Assembly: GCF_900142365.1 (NCBI RefSeq)
Contig: NZ_FRAP01000028.1
Span: 1 to 64,000 of the forward strand
Length of the DNA: 64,000 bases
Direction: 5' to 3'
Origin: Pseudonocardia thermophila
GTDB lineage: Bacteria > Actinomycetota > Actinomycetes > Mycobacteriales > Pseudonocardiaceae
Shown: piece by piece, positions 16,173 to 24,332 of the stretch
How positions within the stretch are numbered: position 1 is the first letter of the stretch
Layout: each line of letters starts with the position of its first letter
Notes under the pieces: generated by a model
The model's database searches: none
Seen by the model: the letters and a program-made list of their open reading frames with translations, nothing else
Told to the model about the DNA's origin: nothing
Program-made: the position numbers and the translations under genes

Positions 16173-16639
16173 AGTTGATCGTTCTTCTGGCCGACGCAGC
16201 TCAGGCAGGCCCGGCAGGGAAGGTCCATGCTCTCGGGCTGGGCTGGACTGTCATCGACACGCCCACGAGCCAGCCCGCCAGTGTCATTGTCTTGGTGATC
16301 TTCGATCGCCAAGCAGACGCTGTGGGAACCCACGAGGTGACCTTGCGGTTGCTTGGCGATGACGGGACGCCGGTGACTACCCCCGACACTGACGAGCCGA
16401 TCTTGATCAGGGCAGGGATCGAGGTTGGCCCACAGACCGCCGAAGAAGTGCAGGACATGCCGTCCGTGGCGTCGTTCATCGTGAATGTTGGTCCTGGACT
16501 TCCCCTCGAACCGGGCCGCAGGTACCGATGGGAGGCGGAGATGGAAGGTGAGCGGGCATCGTTCGTCTTCGTGACGCGGCCACGACCCGTGGCAGCATCA
16601 AGCGGCGCCGGGGACGCGCTGGGTTCAGCCTCAAGCTGA
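16169..16639 (+). CDS. DUF6941 family protein
   Basis: The 156-residue product begins MKLIVLLADAAQ and contains the GKVHALGLGWTVI and GGRYRWEAEMEG-type strands of DUF6941. Members are small beta-sandwich proteins of unknown function found across bacteria. It is translationally coupled to the antitoxin-like gene, making a toxin, antitoxin and third-gene operon. It has no signal peptide, so it should act in the cytoplasm. Confidence 0.65.
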   Translation: MKLIVLLADAAQAGPAGKVHALGLGWTVIDTPTSQPASVIVLVIFDRQADAVGTHEVTLRLLGDDGTPVTTPDTDEPILIRAGIEVGPQTAEEVQDMPSVASFIVNVGPGLPLEPGRRYRWEAEMEGERASFVFVTRPRPVAASSGAGDALGSASS

Positions 16640-16711
16640 GCTACTCTCCCTACGATAGGTCGCCCGGCGCCGCACCCGCCTCGACCAGCAGCGATCGCCG
16701 CCACCCGGGAT

Positions 16712-17053
16712 CTGCCCGCCACCGAAGCGGCCCACGACCGTGCGCTCACCGACCACGTCCGCGACCGGGCCGCCGCCGTCGACGACATCGCTGCCGCCGC
16801 GGACCTTGCTGAGCAGTGGCTCGAGCAGGCCCGCGCCATCATCACCCCGCCCCGTCGATGGGCGCACCCCGGCGCGTGCCCCGCGTGCGGGAAGTCCGTC
16901 GCCTACGTCACCGACGAGTCCGGGCAGCAGGTCCGCCGCCCCGCGCTCGAGCTCGACCGCGCCCACGCCGCCGCGCGGTGTCTCCGCTGCGGCGCCGTGT
17001 GGCGCGGCGAGGGGCAGCTTCGGTCTCTCGCCGCGGTCCTCGAGGAGTCCTGA
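16712..17053 (+). CDS. Cys4 zinc-finger protein with no standard start codon
   Basis: A frame ending at TGA 17051-17053 encodes a plausible protein: a helical N-terminal part (DHVRDRAAAVDDIAAAADLA), then CPACGK and, 40 residues later, CLRCGAVW, a split zinc ribbon. The frame is open back to the stop of the upstream DUF6941 gene (16637-16639). That stretch contains no ATG, GTG or TTG. CTG 16712 and ATC 16694 are the only reasonable candidates. A TACGAT box at about 16651-16656 could drive a short leader. The composition is protein-like, so I list it, with the start unresolved. Confidence 0.5.
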   Translation: MPATEAAHDRALTDHVRDRAAAVDDIAAAADLAEQWLEQARAIITPPRRWAHPGACPACGKSVAYVTDESGQQVRRPALELDRAHAAARCLRCGAVWRGEGQLRSLAAVLEES

Positions 17054-17098
17054 TCGGGGCAGAGTCCCCGCCGTCCGAAAGTCGCCTGAAGACAGCCC

Positions 17099-17128
17099 TT
17101 GACGATGTCCGACTTCCTGACATAGACT
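17099..17128 (+). promoter_or_regulatory. sigma-70-type promoter of the HTH/MucR operon
   Basis: TTGACG (17099-17104) and TAGACT (17123-17128) are 18 bases apart, close to the housekeeping consensus in a GC-rich genome. Transcription would start near 17135 and leave a 160-base leader before ATG 17295. Confidence 0.6.
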
Positions 17129-17236
17129 CTGTGGTGTCAGCGGGGCAGGCACAAGGCCACACCCCACCTCCACAAGGGAGACACCGATGCTCGTGCATCT
17201 CCATCGCCATCATCGACTGATACACGCTCGTCCCAC

Positions 17237-17268
17237 CGGCCCCGCCCCGCGCTACGCGGGCGGGGCCG
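17237..17268 (+). promoter_or_regulatory. leader hairpin, possible attenuator
   Basis: A GC hairpin has arms 17237-17251 and 17255-17268 (14 pairs, one bulged C) and a three-base loop. It sits in the leader between the promoter at 17099 and ATG 17295. Just upstream, ATG 17187 has its own ribosome site (AAGGGAG) and opens a His-rich run (HLHRHHRLIH). The arrangement recalls attenuation. However, the His-rich frame runs into the downstream gene without a stop, so it may simply be an N-terminal extension. Confidence 0.4.
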
Positions 17269-17294
17269 TTGGCTGTGCAGCCCAGGAGGCCCTC

Positions 17295-17699
17295 ATGACA
17301 GATCCGACCGACGTCGACGTCGACTCGCCGATGACCGACGCCGAGCTGCGCACGGTCCGCGAGCACCTCGGGCTCACCACCCGATGGCTCGCCGAGCACT
17401 TCGGCGTCGCCGAGCGCACCGTGCACCGCTGGGAGTCCGGCGACACCCCGGTGCCCGACGACGTCCGCGAAGAGATGGAGCGGCTCGAAGCCGTCACCGC
17501 CGCCACGGTCACGGCCACGATCGAGGCCCTGCACGACGTCCGCGACGTGGAGATCCAGACCTACCGCACGGATCGGGACTACCGCCGCCACCACCCGGGC
17601 CAGACGTGGCCAGCGTCCTGGCACCGAGCCGTCGTCGCCCGCGTGGCACAGGAGGTGCCCGGCCTCCACGTGACCTACTGGACCCCCGGGGATGACTGA
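17295..17699 (+). CDS. HTH protein, YdiL/Aca2-like
   Basis: ATG 17295 follows AGGAGG and gives 134 residues. The N-terminal half is an HTH: TDAELRTVREHLGLTTRWLA, then AERTVHRWESG. The second half (RDYRRHHPGQTWPASWHRAV region) fits the DUF1870/YdiL-type pattern found in phage anti-CRISPR-associated and plasmid regulators. An alternative start at 17187 would add 36 residues. It overlaps the MucR-like gene by eight bases. Likely a DNA-binding regulator of the element. Confidence 0.6.
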   Translation: MTDPTDVDVDSPMTDAELRTVREHLGLTTRWLAEHFGVAERTVHRWESGDTPVPDDVREEMERLEAVTAATVTATIEALHDVRDVEIQTYRTDRDYRRHHPGQTWPASWHRAVVARVAQEVPGLHVTYWTPGDD

Positions 17700-18408
17700 C
17701 CGCGACCGGCTCGGCTACAGCCGGACGTCGATGGCGACCGTGATGGCGCGGGACCCGCAGCGGTGGCCACGACCGGCGGCGATGCTGCGCCGGGGCCGGG
17801 TGTGGGTGCTGCTGTGGGACGCCGACGAGATCGACGCCGTCGCGCCCCCGGCCACCGCGCCGCAGCGCCGCGGCGCACGCGCGACGGTCAGCGACTCCGA
17901 CGGGCTGCTCACGTGCCTGGAGTGCGGGCGCAGGTACCGCAGCCTCGGCCGCCACCTGCACGCGGCGCACCAGCTGACGGCTGCCGAGTACCGTGCCCGC
18001 CACGGCCTGCCCGCGACCGCGGCGCTGCGTGCCGACGGGGATCGGGAGCGGTCCGCCCAGTACTGGCGCCAGCGGCTGGCCGTCGACCCGACCGCTGTCG
18101 ACCACCTTGCCCCGTGGAATGGCCCCGAGCATCTCGACGCGATCCGCGGCAAGGCGATCGAGGTCCACAGCGAGACGCGGGAGCTGGAGATCGTGCGCGC
18201 CCACCGCGCCCCTGGGCAGCGCTACGCCGTGCAGGCCATGCTCGCCCGGCGCCGTGCCCGGCTCGACGACCTTGCCCGCGCCGCCGGCTTCTCCGATTTC
18301 GCGGCGGCGATCGAGGCTACGCGGGATCTCCCGGCCACCAAGGCGGCCCGCCGGATCGGGTGCGGCGCGTCGACGGTGCGGCGGCACCGCCAGCGGGAGG
18401 GTGGTTGA
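17692..18408 (+). CDS. MucR/Ros-type zinc-finger regulator
   Basis: The protein has 238 residues. The N-terminal 50 residues contain a helix-turn-helix-like excisionase-style segment (SRTSMATVMARDPQRWPRPA). Residues about 68-105 are a MucR/Ros C2H2 zinc finger: CLECGRRYRSLGRHLHAAH, then LTAAEYRARHGLP. The C terminus (FAAAIEATRDLPATKAARRI, then GASTVRRHR) is a second HTH. Related proteins are common at the ends of actinophage genomes and on integrative elements. It is the last gene of the element on this side. Confidence 0.7.
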   Translation: MTDRDRLGYSRTSMATVMARDPQRWPRPAAMLRRGRVWVLLWDADEIDAVAPPATAPQRRGARATVSDSDGLLTCLECGRRYRSLGRHLHAAHQLTAAEYRARHGLPATAALRADGDRERSAQYWRQRLAVDPTAVDHLAPWNGPEHLDAIRGKAIEVHSETRELEIVRAHRAPGQRYAVQAMLARRRARLDDLARAAGFSDFAAAIEATRDLPATKAARRIGCGASTVRRHRQREGG

Positions 18409-18748
18409 TCTGGCATCGCGTGGGGCAGTTGTGGGGCAAACTCGTGCACGCGAGCGCACGCCGCGCATCGCGACGCATCGTGCCGATCTCGCGCTGACCT
18501 GCGGCTTGCACGCGGGGCATCGTCACATCGCGTGAGCGCACGCCGGTCTCAGCGCTTCTCGTACGCATCCGGGCTGGAGAACCGGACTCGCTGCATGCTC
18601 AGGTAGATCGGCACTGGATACGCTCCTCCGCAGGTGGTGGGAACCCCGGCGACTCCGGCGAGGCGTTCGTGCGGGCCCGTCGCCTGTGGACGCTAGCCCG
18701 ACCCGGCACCCTGGCCAGGGCCAATCCGAGCCGGATGAGGGGAGCCAC
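18409..18748. other. 340-base gene-free stretch, possible right edge of the element
   Basis: No convincing gene or tRNA is present. A 12-base direct repeat (GAGCGCACGCCG) occurs near 18451 and 18533, and TGGGGCA occurs twice within 20 bases near 18420. A 22-codon minus-strand tail ending RVRFSSPDAYEKR lies near 18540-18625 but has no recognisable family. Phage/plasmid genes stop here and chromosome-like genes begin, so an attachment site or insertion scar could lie in this stretch. Confidence 0.35.
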
Positions 18749-20215
18749 GTGACACCTCGACGCAACGCGCGCCCGGCCGGGACGCCCGCGTACCTGGTCC
18801 TCTACGAACGGTTGCGCGCGGGCATCCTCTCCGGGCAGCTGGCGGCCGGGTCCCGGCTGCCGCCGAGCCGCGCGCTGGCCGCGGAGACCGGGCTCTCCCG
18901 CAACACCGTGCTGGCCGCGCTGGCGCAGCTGGAGGCCGAGGGCTACATCGTGGGCCGGCGCGGCTCCGGCACCTACGTGGCGAGCGTGCTGCCCGAGCAC
19001 ATGCTCACGGCCGGCACCCGGTTGCGGGTTCCGGCCCGCCCCGGCACCGGCGCGGCCACGCTGTCCGAGCGCGGCCAGCGCCTGACGCAGATCCGCCGCA
19101 TGCCGCTGCCCGCCGTCATCGGCCGGGAGCCTAAAGGCACCGCGTTCCTCATCGGGCTGCCGGCGCTGGACCGGTTCCCCTTCGAGACCTGGACGCGGCT
19201 GCACACCGAGCGCTTGCGCCGCTCGGCCGCCCGGCTCATGACCTACGACGACCCGGCCGGGTACCGGCCGCTGCGCGAGGCGATCGCCGCGCACGTCGGC
19301 ACGTCGCGAGGCATCCGGTGCTCGGCCGACCAGGTCGTCGTGACCAGCGGCTCCCAGCAGGCGCTCGAGCTGTGCGCGCGCATCCTGCTCGATCCGGGGG
19401 ACGCGGCGTGGCTGGAGGACCCCGGCTACCTCGGGGCCCGGGCCGCGCTCGTGTCGGCAGGTGCCCGGCTCGTGCCGGTCCCGGTCGACGAGGAGGGGCT
19501 CGACGTGGCCGCCGGGATCGCCCGCGAACCGGACGCGCGGCTGGCCGTCGTCACGCCGTCGTACCAGTTCCCGCTCGGCCACACGATGTCGCTGCCGCGC
19601 AGGATCGCGCTCATCGAGTGGGCGGGCTCGCGCAACGCCTGGATCGTCGAGGACGACTACGACGCGGAGTTCCACTACGTCGGCCGCCCGCACGCCGCGC
19701 TCGCCGCGATCGACGCTCACCAGCGGGTGGTCTACGTGGGCACGTTCAGCAAGGTGCTGTTCCCCGGGCTGCGGCTGGGCTACCTCGTCGCGCCGCCGCA
19801 CCTCGTCGACGGGTTCGTCGCCGCGCGGCTGAGCACGGACATCCACGCGTCGCTGTTCGACCAGGCCGTCGTCGCCGACTTCATGACCGCCGGGCACCTC
19901 ACCCGGCATCTGCGGCGGATGCGGGTGCTGCACCGCGAGCGCCAGCAGGAGCTGCTGCGGCTCGCCGAACCCCTCGTCGGCGCGCTCGATCTCGCTCCGT
20001 CGAACGGCGGGCTGCACCTGATCGGCCGGCTCCACCCGTCCCGCGACGACCGGGCCATCGCCCGCCGCGCCGTGCAGGACGGGGTGCACGTGTGGCCGTT
20101 GTCCACGCACTACCTGGGTGCCGAGCCGAGACCGGCGCTCCTGCTCGGCTACGCGGGGACGACGCCGGAGGACATGCGCGCCGGGATCCGGGTGCTGGAA
20201 CGGGCGCTGGGCTAG
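18749..20215 (+). CDS. MocR/PdxR-family regulator (GntR HTH plus aminotransferase)
   Basis: The start chosen is GTG 18749, after GAGGGGA, giving 488 residues. Residues about 15-80 are a GntR winged helix (YERLRAGILSGQLAAGSRLP, then SRNTVLAALAQLEAEGYI). Residues about 130-488 are a fold-type I aminotransferase domain with the PLP lysine in GTFSKVLFPGLRLGY and DDYDAEFHY upstream. MocR proteins bind PLP and control vitamin B6, GABA or antibiotic-related genes. No pdx or gab gene is nearby; the co-directional neighbour is the monooxygenase/phosphotransferase fusion, beyond a hairpin. Confidence 0.88.
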   Translation: MTPRRNARPAGTPAYLVLYERLRAGILSGQLAAGSRLPPSRALAAETGLSRNTVLAALAQLEAEGYIVGRRGSGTYVASVLPEHMLTAGTRLRVPARPGTGAATLSERGQRLTQIRRMPLPAVIGREPKGTAFLIGLPALDRFPFETWTRLHTERLRRSAARLMTYDDPAGYRPLREAIAAHVGTSRGIRCSADQVVVTSGSQQALELCARILLDPGDAAWLEDPGYLGARAALVSAGARLVPVPVDEEGLDVAAGIAREPDARLAVVTPSYQFPLGHTMSLPRRIALIEWAGSRNAWIVEDDYDAEFHYVGRPHAALAAIDAHQRVVYVGTFSKVLFPGLRLGYLVAPPHLVDGFVAARLSTDIHASLFDQAVVADFMTAGHLTRHLRRMRVLHRERQQELLRLAEPLVGALDLAPSNGGLHLIGRLHPSRDDRAIARRAVQDGVHVWPLSTHYLGAEPRPALLLGYAGTTPEDMRAGIRVLERALG

Positions 20216-20220
20216 AAGCG

Positions 20221-20273
20221 GCAACGAACGGCCCTTTCGTCCACTCAGAGTGGACGAAAGGGCCGTTCGTTGC
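20221..20273. terminator. perfect 25-bp-arm palindrome, terminator or dispersed repeat
   Basis: Arms 20221-20245 and 20249-20273 are exact inverse complements around a CAG loop. The palindrome starts five bases after the MocR stop. It would fold into a very stable hairpin and end transcription in both directions. The exactness over 25 bases is more than a terminator needs. The core (GGCCCTTTCGTCCACT) resembles intergenic inverted repeats I associate with Pseudonocardiales genomes, so it may belong to a dispersed family. Confidence 0.75.
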
Positions 20274-20480
20274 GCCTGCTGCGCCGCGCCCAGTGCCGCC
20301 GAGCGTACCGCCAGCTGCCTCTGGGTTCTACCAGGCGGAGGCCGGCGCCGCGACGGTTCGGCGATCATCGAGTTGGGCCGGGACTTGGTGGAACCCGGCC
20401 GCCGCGCTACTCTCCCGTCCCAGGTGAGCCGGGAAGGCTGGTCGGCGCGTCGCTGAACGCCGTCCGAAAGGCCTGGTCCC

Positions 20481-23400
20481 ATGTCGTTCACCGCTCGTCC
20501 CGAGGTTCTCGTCTGCGGCGCCGGTGTCGCCGGCCCGGTCGTCGCCTGGTGGCTGCACCGCTACGGGTTCCGGGTCACCGTCGTCGAGCGCACACCCGAA
20601 CACCGGCGCGGCATCGGCGGGCACGCCGTCGACCTCTTCGAGCCCGCGGTCGCGGTGCTCGATCGGATGGGTCTGGCGGGCCGGGTCGAGGAAGCGCGCA
20701 CGCGCACCGAGCGGATCAGCGTGGAGCGGCCGGGACACCGGGCGGTGAGCGTGGACTTCGGTGCACTCAGCGCGTGGGTGTCCGACGGCCGCCACATCGA
20801 GGTCATGCGCGGCGAGCTGGCCGGGATCGTGCTGGCGGCCGCTGAGGCCGAGGTCGAGCACCGGTTCGGCGACGCCGTGCGCACCCTCCGGCAGGACGCC
20901 GGCGGCGTGCTGGTGGAGTTCGACAGCGGCCGCACGCGACGGTTCGACTTGGTCGTCGGCGCGGACGGGCTCCACTCCGGCGTGCGGCGGCTCGTGTTCG
21001 GCCCGGAGCACCTGTTCGCGCACCACCTCGGCGGGTACCTGGCGGCGTTCACGCTGCCCGATCACCGCGGCCTGCCGGGGCACATGGTGGTGCACCCGGA
21101 GGTCGACCGGCTGGTCGGGGTCTACCCGGTGTGGCAGACGGGGCAGGCCCGGGCCGTGGTGCTGTTCCGCACGCGGGAGCCGGTGCGGTTCGACCACCGG
21201 GACGTCGCGCAGCAGCAGGCCCTGCTGCGAACGGTGTTCGCCGACGCCGGGTGGGAGGTTCCGCGGCTGCTGGACGCCGCGGACTCCGCGGAGGACTTCT
21301 ACCTCGACGAGATCTCCCAGATCCGGATGGACGCCTGGTCGCGGGGGCGGGTGGCGCTGGTCGGGGACGCTGCCTACGCACCCGGCCCGGCGGTGGGCGG
21401 CGGCACCACGCTGGCCGTGGTCGGGGCGTACGTGCTGGCGACCGCGTTGGCCGAGGCCGCCGGGCAGCCAGGGGCCGCGTTCGGGGCGTACGAGCGGGAG
21501 ATCGGCGACTACGTGCGGCGCAGCCAGGCCCTCGCCCCTGCGCTCATGCGGTCGCTCGTCCCGCGCTCGGTGTGGGACATCCGCGCCCTGGTGGCCTTCG
21601 CACACGCCGTGCCCCGGTTGCCGAGCGGGCTGCTGCGCCGGATCACCGCGGCCCAGTCCGGTCCTGCGCGCACGATGGCGTCCTTCGCCCCGCCCGCACC
21701 AGCAGCACCCTTGCCGGTGCCCGCTGCCGAGCCGGTCAGTGACCGCCCGCCCGCGGTCGTCGCGCTGTCGGACGCCGCTGAGCATCGCGACGTGATCGGC
21801 GGGAAGGCGGCCGGGCTGGCGGAGCTGATCGCGGCGGGGGAGCGGGTGCCCCCTGGCTTCTGCGTCACCACCGTCGCGCACGACGCGGTGCGGGAGGCCG
21901 GCGCGCTGCCCGACCAGCTGCGCAAGGAGATCGTCACCGCCTACGAACGGCTGGGCGGGGGCGCGGTGGCGGTGCGGTCCAGCGCCACCGCGGAGGACCT
22001 GCCGCACGCCAGCTTCGCCGGACAGCACGACACCGTGCTGGACGTGCGCGGTGCGGATGCGGTGATCGAGGCCGTGCAGCGGTGCTGGGCGTCCCTGACG
22101 GGGGAGCGGGCCGTCGCGTACCGCGCTGCCGACGGGATCGGCGAGGGCATCGACGACGCAACCGTCCGCATGGCGGTGGTGGTGCAGCGGATGATCGAGC
22201 CGGCCGCCGCCGGTGTGCTGTTCACGGCGAACCCGATCACGGGCGCGCGCGGCGAGATGGTCGTCGACGCCACCGCGGGCCGCGGCGACGCGGTCGTCGA
22301 CGGCACGGTGCGCGCCGACCACTACGTGCTCGACGGTCCCGCGCCCGTGAGCGACGGCGGGTGCTTGAGCAGCGCGCAGCTCGCGCAGCTGTGGGCGGTG
22401 GGGGAGCGGCTGCAGCGGCGGTCCGGATCACCGCGCGACGTCGAGTTCGCCTTCGCCCGCGACGGCGTGCTGTGGCTGCTGCAGTCGCGGCCGGTCACCA
22501 CCCTGTTCCCGCTGCCCCGCACGACACCGGCGGACCTGCGGGTCTACTTGGAGTGCGGGAACCTCCAGGGCATGCTGCGCCCGTTCACCCCGATGGGCAT
22601 GGCGGGCATGCGCGCCGCCGCCGCGCACCTGATTCGGGCGCTCGGGATGTCCGCTGACCCGGTCACGCAGACGCGCGGGCTCGTCGAGGCCGCGGGGCGC
22701 ATGTACCTGGACATCACCCCGTTCGTGCGCAGCGCAGTCGTCCGGCCGCGGCTCCTGGAGGGCATGCGGACGTACGGGCCCCGGGTCACCGACGCGCTCG
22801 CGCGGGTGCTGGACGATCCGCGGCTCGCACCGGTGCGCGGGCTGCCGTTCCGGGTGCGCACCGTGCTCCGGGTGGGTGCGCGGCTGGCACCGGGACTGAT
22901 CGCCGGGTTCGTCGCCGCGGTCATCGCCCCGGGGCGCACCCGGCGGCGGGCGTTCGCGGTCGCCGACGAGATCCGGCTGGCCGGCGAGGCCCCGCTCGAT
23001 GCGCGGACCGCGGCCGATCACGTGCGGCGCGCCGCGGAGACCCAGGCGCCGTTCGTCGAGCGATCGCCTGCGATGCTGGCGCCGCTGTACGCGGCGATGG
23101 CCGCCCATGCGATGGCCGCGCGGCTGCTGCGCGGCGTCGCCGCTGAAGGCGAGGTCGACGAGACCCTGCGCGGGATGCCGTACAACGTCACCACCGAGAT
23201 GGATCTCGCGCTCTGGCGGGTGGCCGAGGCGGCGGCGCCGCACCGTGAGCTGCTGCTGGGAACGGCCCCGGCCGAGCTGGCGGCGCGGTACTGCGCGGGC
23301 GAGCTGCCCGACATCGGCCTCGCCGCGTTCCTGCGCGAGTACGGCCACCGCGGGGTGGCGGAGGTCGACGTCGGAGTGGAGCGGTGGGCGGAGGACCCGA

Positions 23401-24218
23401 CCGCGGTGTTCGCCGCGCTCGCGGGCTACCTGCGGCTCGACGATCCCGAGCAGGCTCCGGACCGGCGGTTCGCCGCAGCCGCTGACGCCGCGGTCGCGAA
23501 GATCGACGAGTTGGTGGCCAGGGCCCGGCCCACCCGGCCGCTGCGGGCCCGGCTCGCGGGCCTGTTGTTGCGCCGCTCGCGGGAGCTCGCCGGGCTGCGG
23601 GAGCTGCCGAAGTCCGTCTGGCTCCACTCGATCCGCCGGATGCGGACACATCTGCTCGCCGCCGGTGCGGAGCTGCATGGTCGCGGGCTGCTCGACCGGC
23701 CCGAGGACGTCATGTTCCTCGACCTGCGGGAGGCCCTCGCGGCCGCCGAGGGCACGGACCTGCGCGCGCTCGTCGAGCGGCGGCGCGCCGAGTACGAGCG
23801 GGAGATGCGGCGACGCACCGTCCCCGTCCTCATGCTGTCCGACGGCACTGTCCCCGAGGCGCTCGTGCCCCGCGGCCCGGTGCCGGCCGGGGCACTCGTC
23901 GGGATGGCGGCCGCCCCCGGCCGGGCAACGGGGCGGGCTCGGGTGGTGCTCGACCCGGCCGGGGCACGCGTCGAGCCCGGCGAGGTCCTCGTCGCGCCGA
24001 CCACCGACCCGGGCTGGACACCGCTGTTCATGACCGCGGCCGGGCTGGTCACCGAGACCGGGGCGCCGATGGCGCACGGCCCCACCGTCGCGCGGGAGTA
24101 CGGCATCCCCGCCGTCATCTGCGTCCGCGACGCGACCAAGGTGATCAGCACCGGGCAGGTCATCACCGTCGACGGGGCAGCCGGGACGGTGGTGGTCGAG
24201 GAGGGTTCGTCCGGCTGA
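20481..24218 (+). CDS. fusion: FAD monooxygenase plus rifampin-phosphotransferase-like enzyme
   Basis: One 1245-residue frame joins two enzymes. Residues 1-400 are a class A FAD monooxygenase: GAGVAG at 13-18, ADG at 161-163 and the GDAAYAPGPAVGGGTT FAD motif at 295-310, most like TetX-type enzymes. A Pro/Ala linker (403-424) follows. Residues about 426-750 are a PEP-synthase-type ATP-grasp (IGGKAAGLAEL, RSSATAEDLPHASFAGQ, GVLFTANPITG, LLQSRPV). The middle is a helical substrate domain. The C terminus is the phosphohistidine domain with ETGAPMAHG (His about 1199) and VAREYGIPAV. This domain order is that of rifampin phosphotransferase, which gives rifampin-phosphate, AMP and Pi. The substrate here is unknown; drug inactivation is plausible. 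No rifamycin-associated element is apparent upstream. Confidence 0.85.
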   Translation: MSFTARPEVLVCGAGVAGPVVAWWLHRYGFRVTVVERTPEHRRGIGGHAVDLFEPAVAVLDRMGLAGRVEEARTRTERISVERPGHRAVSVDFGALSAWVSDGRHIEVMRGELAGIVLAAAEAEVEHRFGDAVRTLRQDAGGVLVEFDSGRTRRFDLVVGADGLHSGVRRLVFGPEHLFAHHLGGYLAAFTLPDHRGLPGHMVVHPEVDRLVGVYPVWQTGQARAVVLFRTREPVRFDHRDVAQQQALLRTVFADAGWEVPRLLDAADSAEDFYLDEISQIRMDAWSRGRVALVGDAAYAPGPAVGGGTTLAVVGAYVLATALAEAAGQPGAAFGAYEREIGDYVRRSQALAPALMRSLVPRSVWDIRALVAFAHAVPRLPSGLLRRITAAQSGPARTMASFAPPAPAAPLPVPAAEPVSDRPPAVVALSDAAEHRDVIGGKAAGLAELIAAGERVPPGFCVTTVAHDAVREAGALPDQLRKEIVTAYERLGGGAVAVRSSATAEDLPHASFAGQHDTVLDVRGADAVIEAVQRCWASLTGERAVAYRAADGIGEGIDDATVRMAVVVQRMIEPAAAGVLFTANPITGARGEMVVDATAGRGDAVVDGTVRADHYVLDGPAPVSDGGCLSSAQLAQLWAVGERLQRRSGSPRDVEFAFARDGVLWLLQSRPVTTLFPLPRTTPADLRVYLECGNLQGMLRPFTPMGMAGMRAAAAHLIRALGMSADPVTQTRGLVEAAGRMYLDITPFVRSAVVRPRLLEGMRTYGPRVTDALARVLDDPRLAPVRGLPFRVRTVLRVGARLAPGLIAGFVAAVIAPGRTRRRAFAVADEIRLAGEAPLDARTAADHVRRAAETQAPFVERSPAMLAPLYAAMAAHAMAARLLRGVAAEGEVDETLRGMPYNVTTEMDLALWRVAEAAAPHRELLLGTAPAELAARYCAGELPDIGLAAFLREYGHRGVAEVDVGVERWAEDPTAVFAALAGYLRLDDPEQAPDRRFAAAADAAVAKIDELVARARPTRPLRARLAGLLLRRSRELAGLRELPKSVWLHSIRRMRTHLLAAGAELHGRGLLDRPEDVMFLDLREALAAAEGTDLRALVERRRAEYEREMRRRTVPVLMLSDGTVPEALVPRGPVPAGALVGMAAAPGRATGRARVVLDPAGARVEPGEVLVAPTTDPGWTPLFMTAAGLVTETGAPMAHGPTVAREYGIPAVICVRDATKVISTGQVITVDGAAGTVVVEEGSSG

Positions 24219-24332
24219 GCGGTCCCGCCGCGTCGGCAGTGCGCCATCTACCGGCCCTGACGGACGATCGCTACCGTCGAGGCTCTCGGCGGTCGTTCGA
24301 CCGTCCACATCGCCGCTCTCGAGGGGGATCCC

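Noticed and set aside
18540..18625. Minus-strand 22-codon tail ending in DAYEKR stop
   Set aside because: Looks protein-like but is too short, lacks a clear start and matches no family I know; mentioned only as a possible gene relic.
18409..18748. tRNA gene or att site at the element edge
   Set aside because: I looked for a tRNA cloverleaf and a long direct repeat and found neither; only a 12-base repeat is present.
18599..20491. 630-residue minus-strand frame opposite the MocR gene
   Set aside because: Low-complexity Arg/Pro/Gly-rich sequence typical of antisense frames in GC-rich DNA; the plus strand has clear HTH and aminotransferase motifs.
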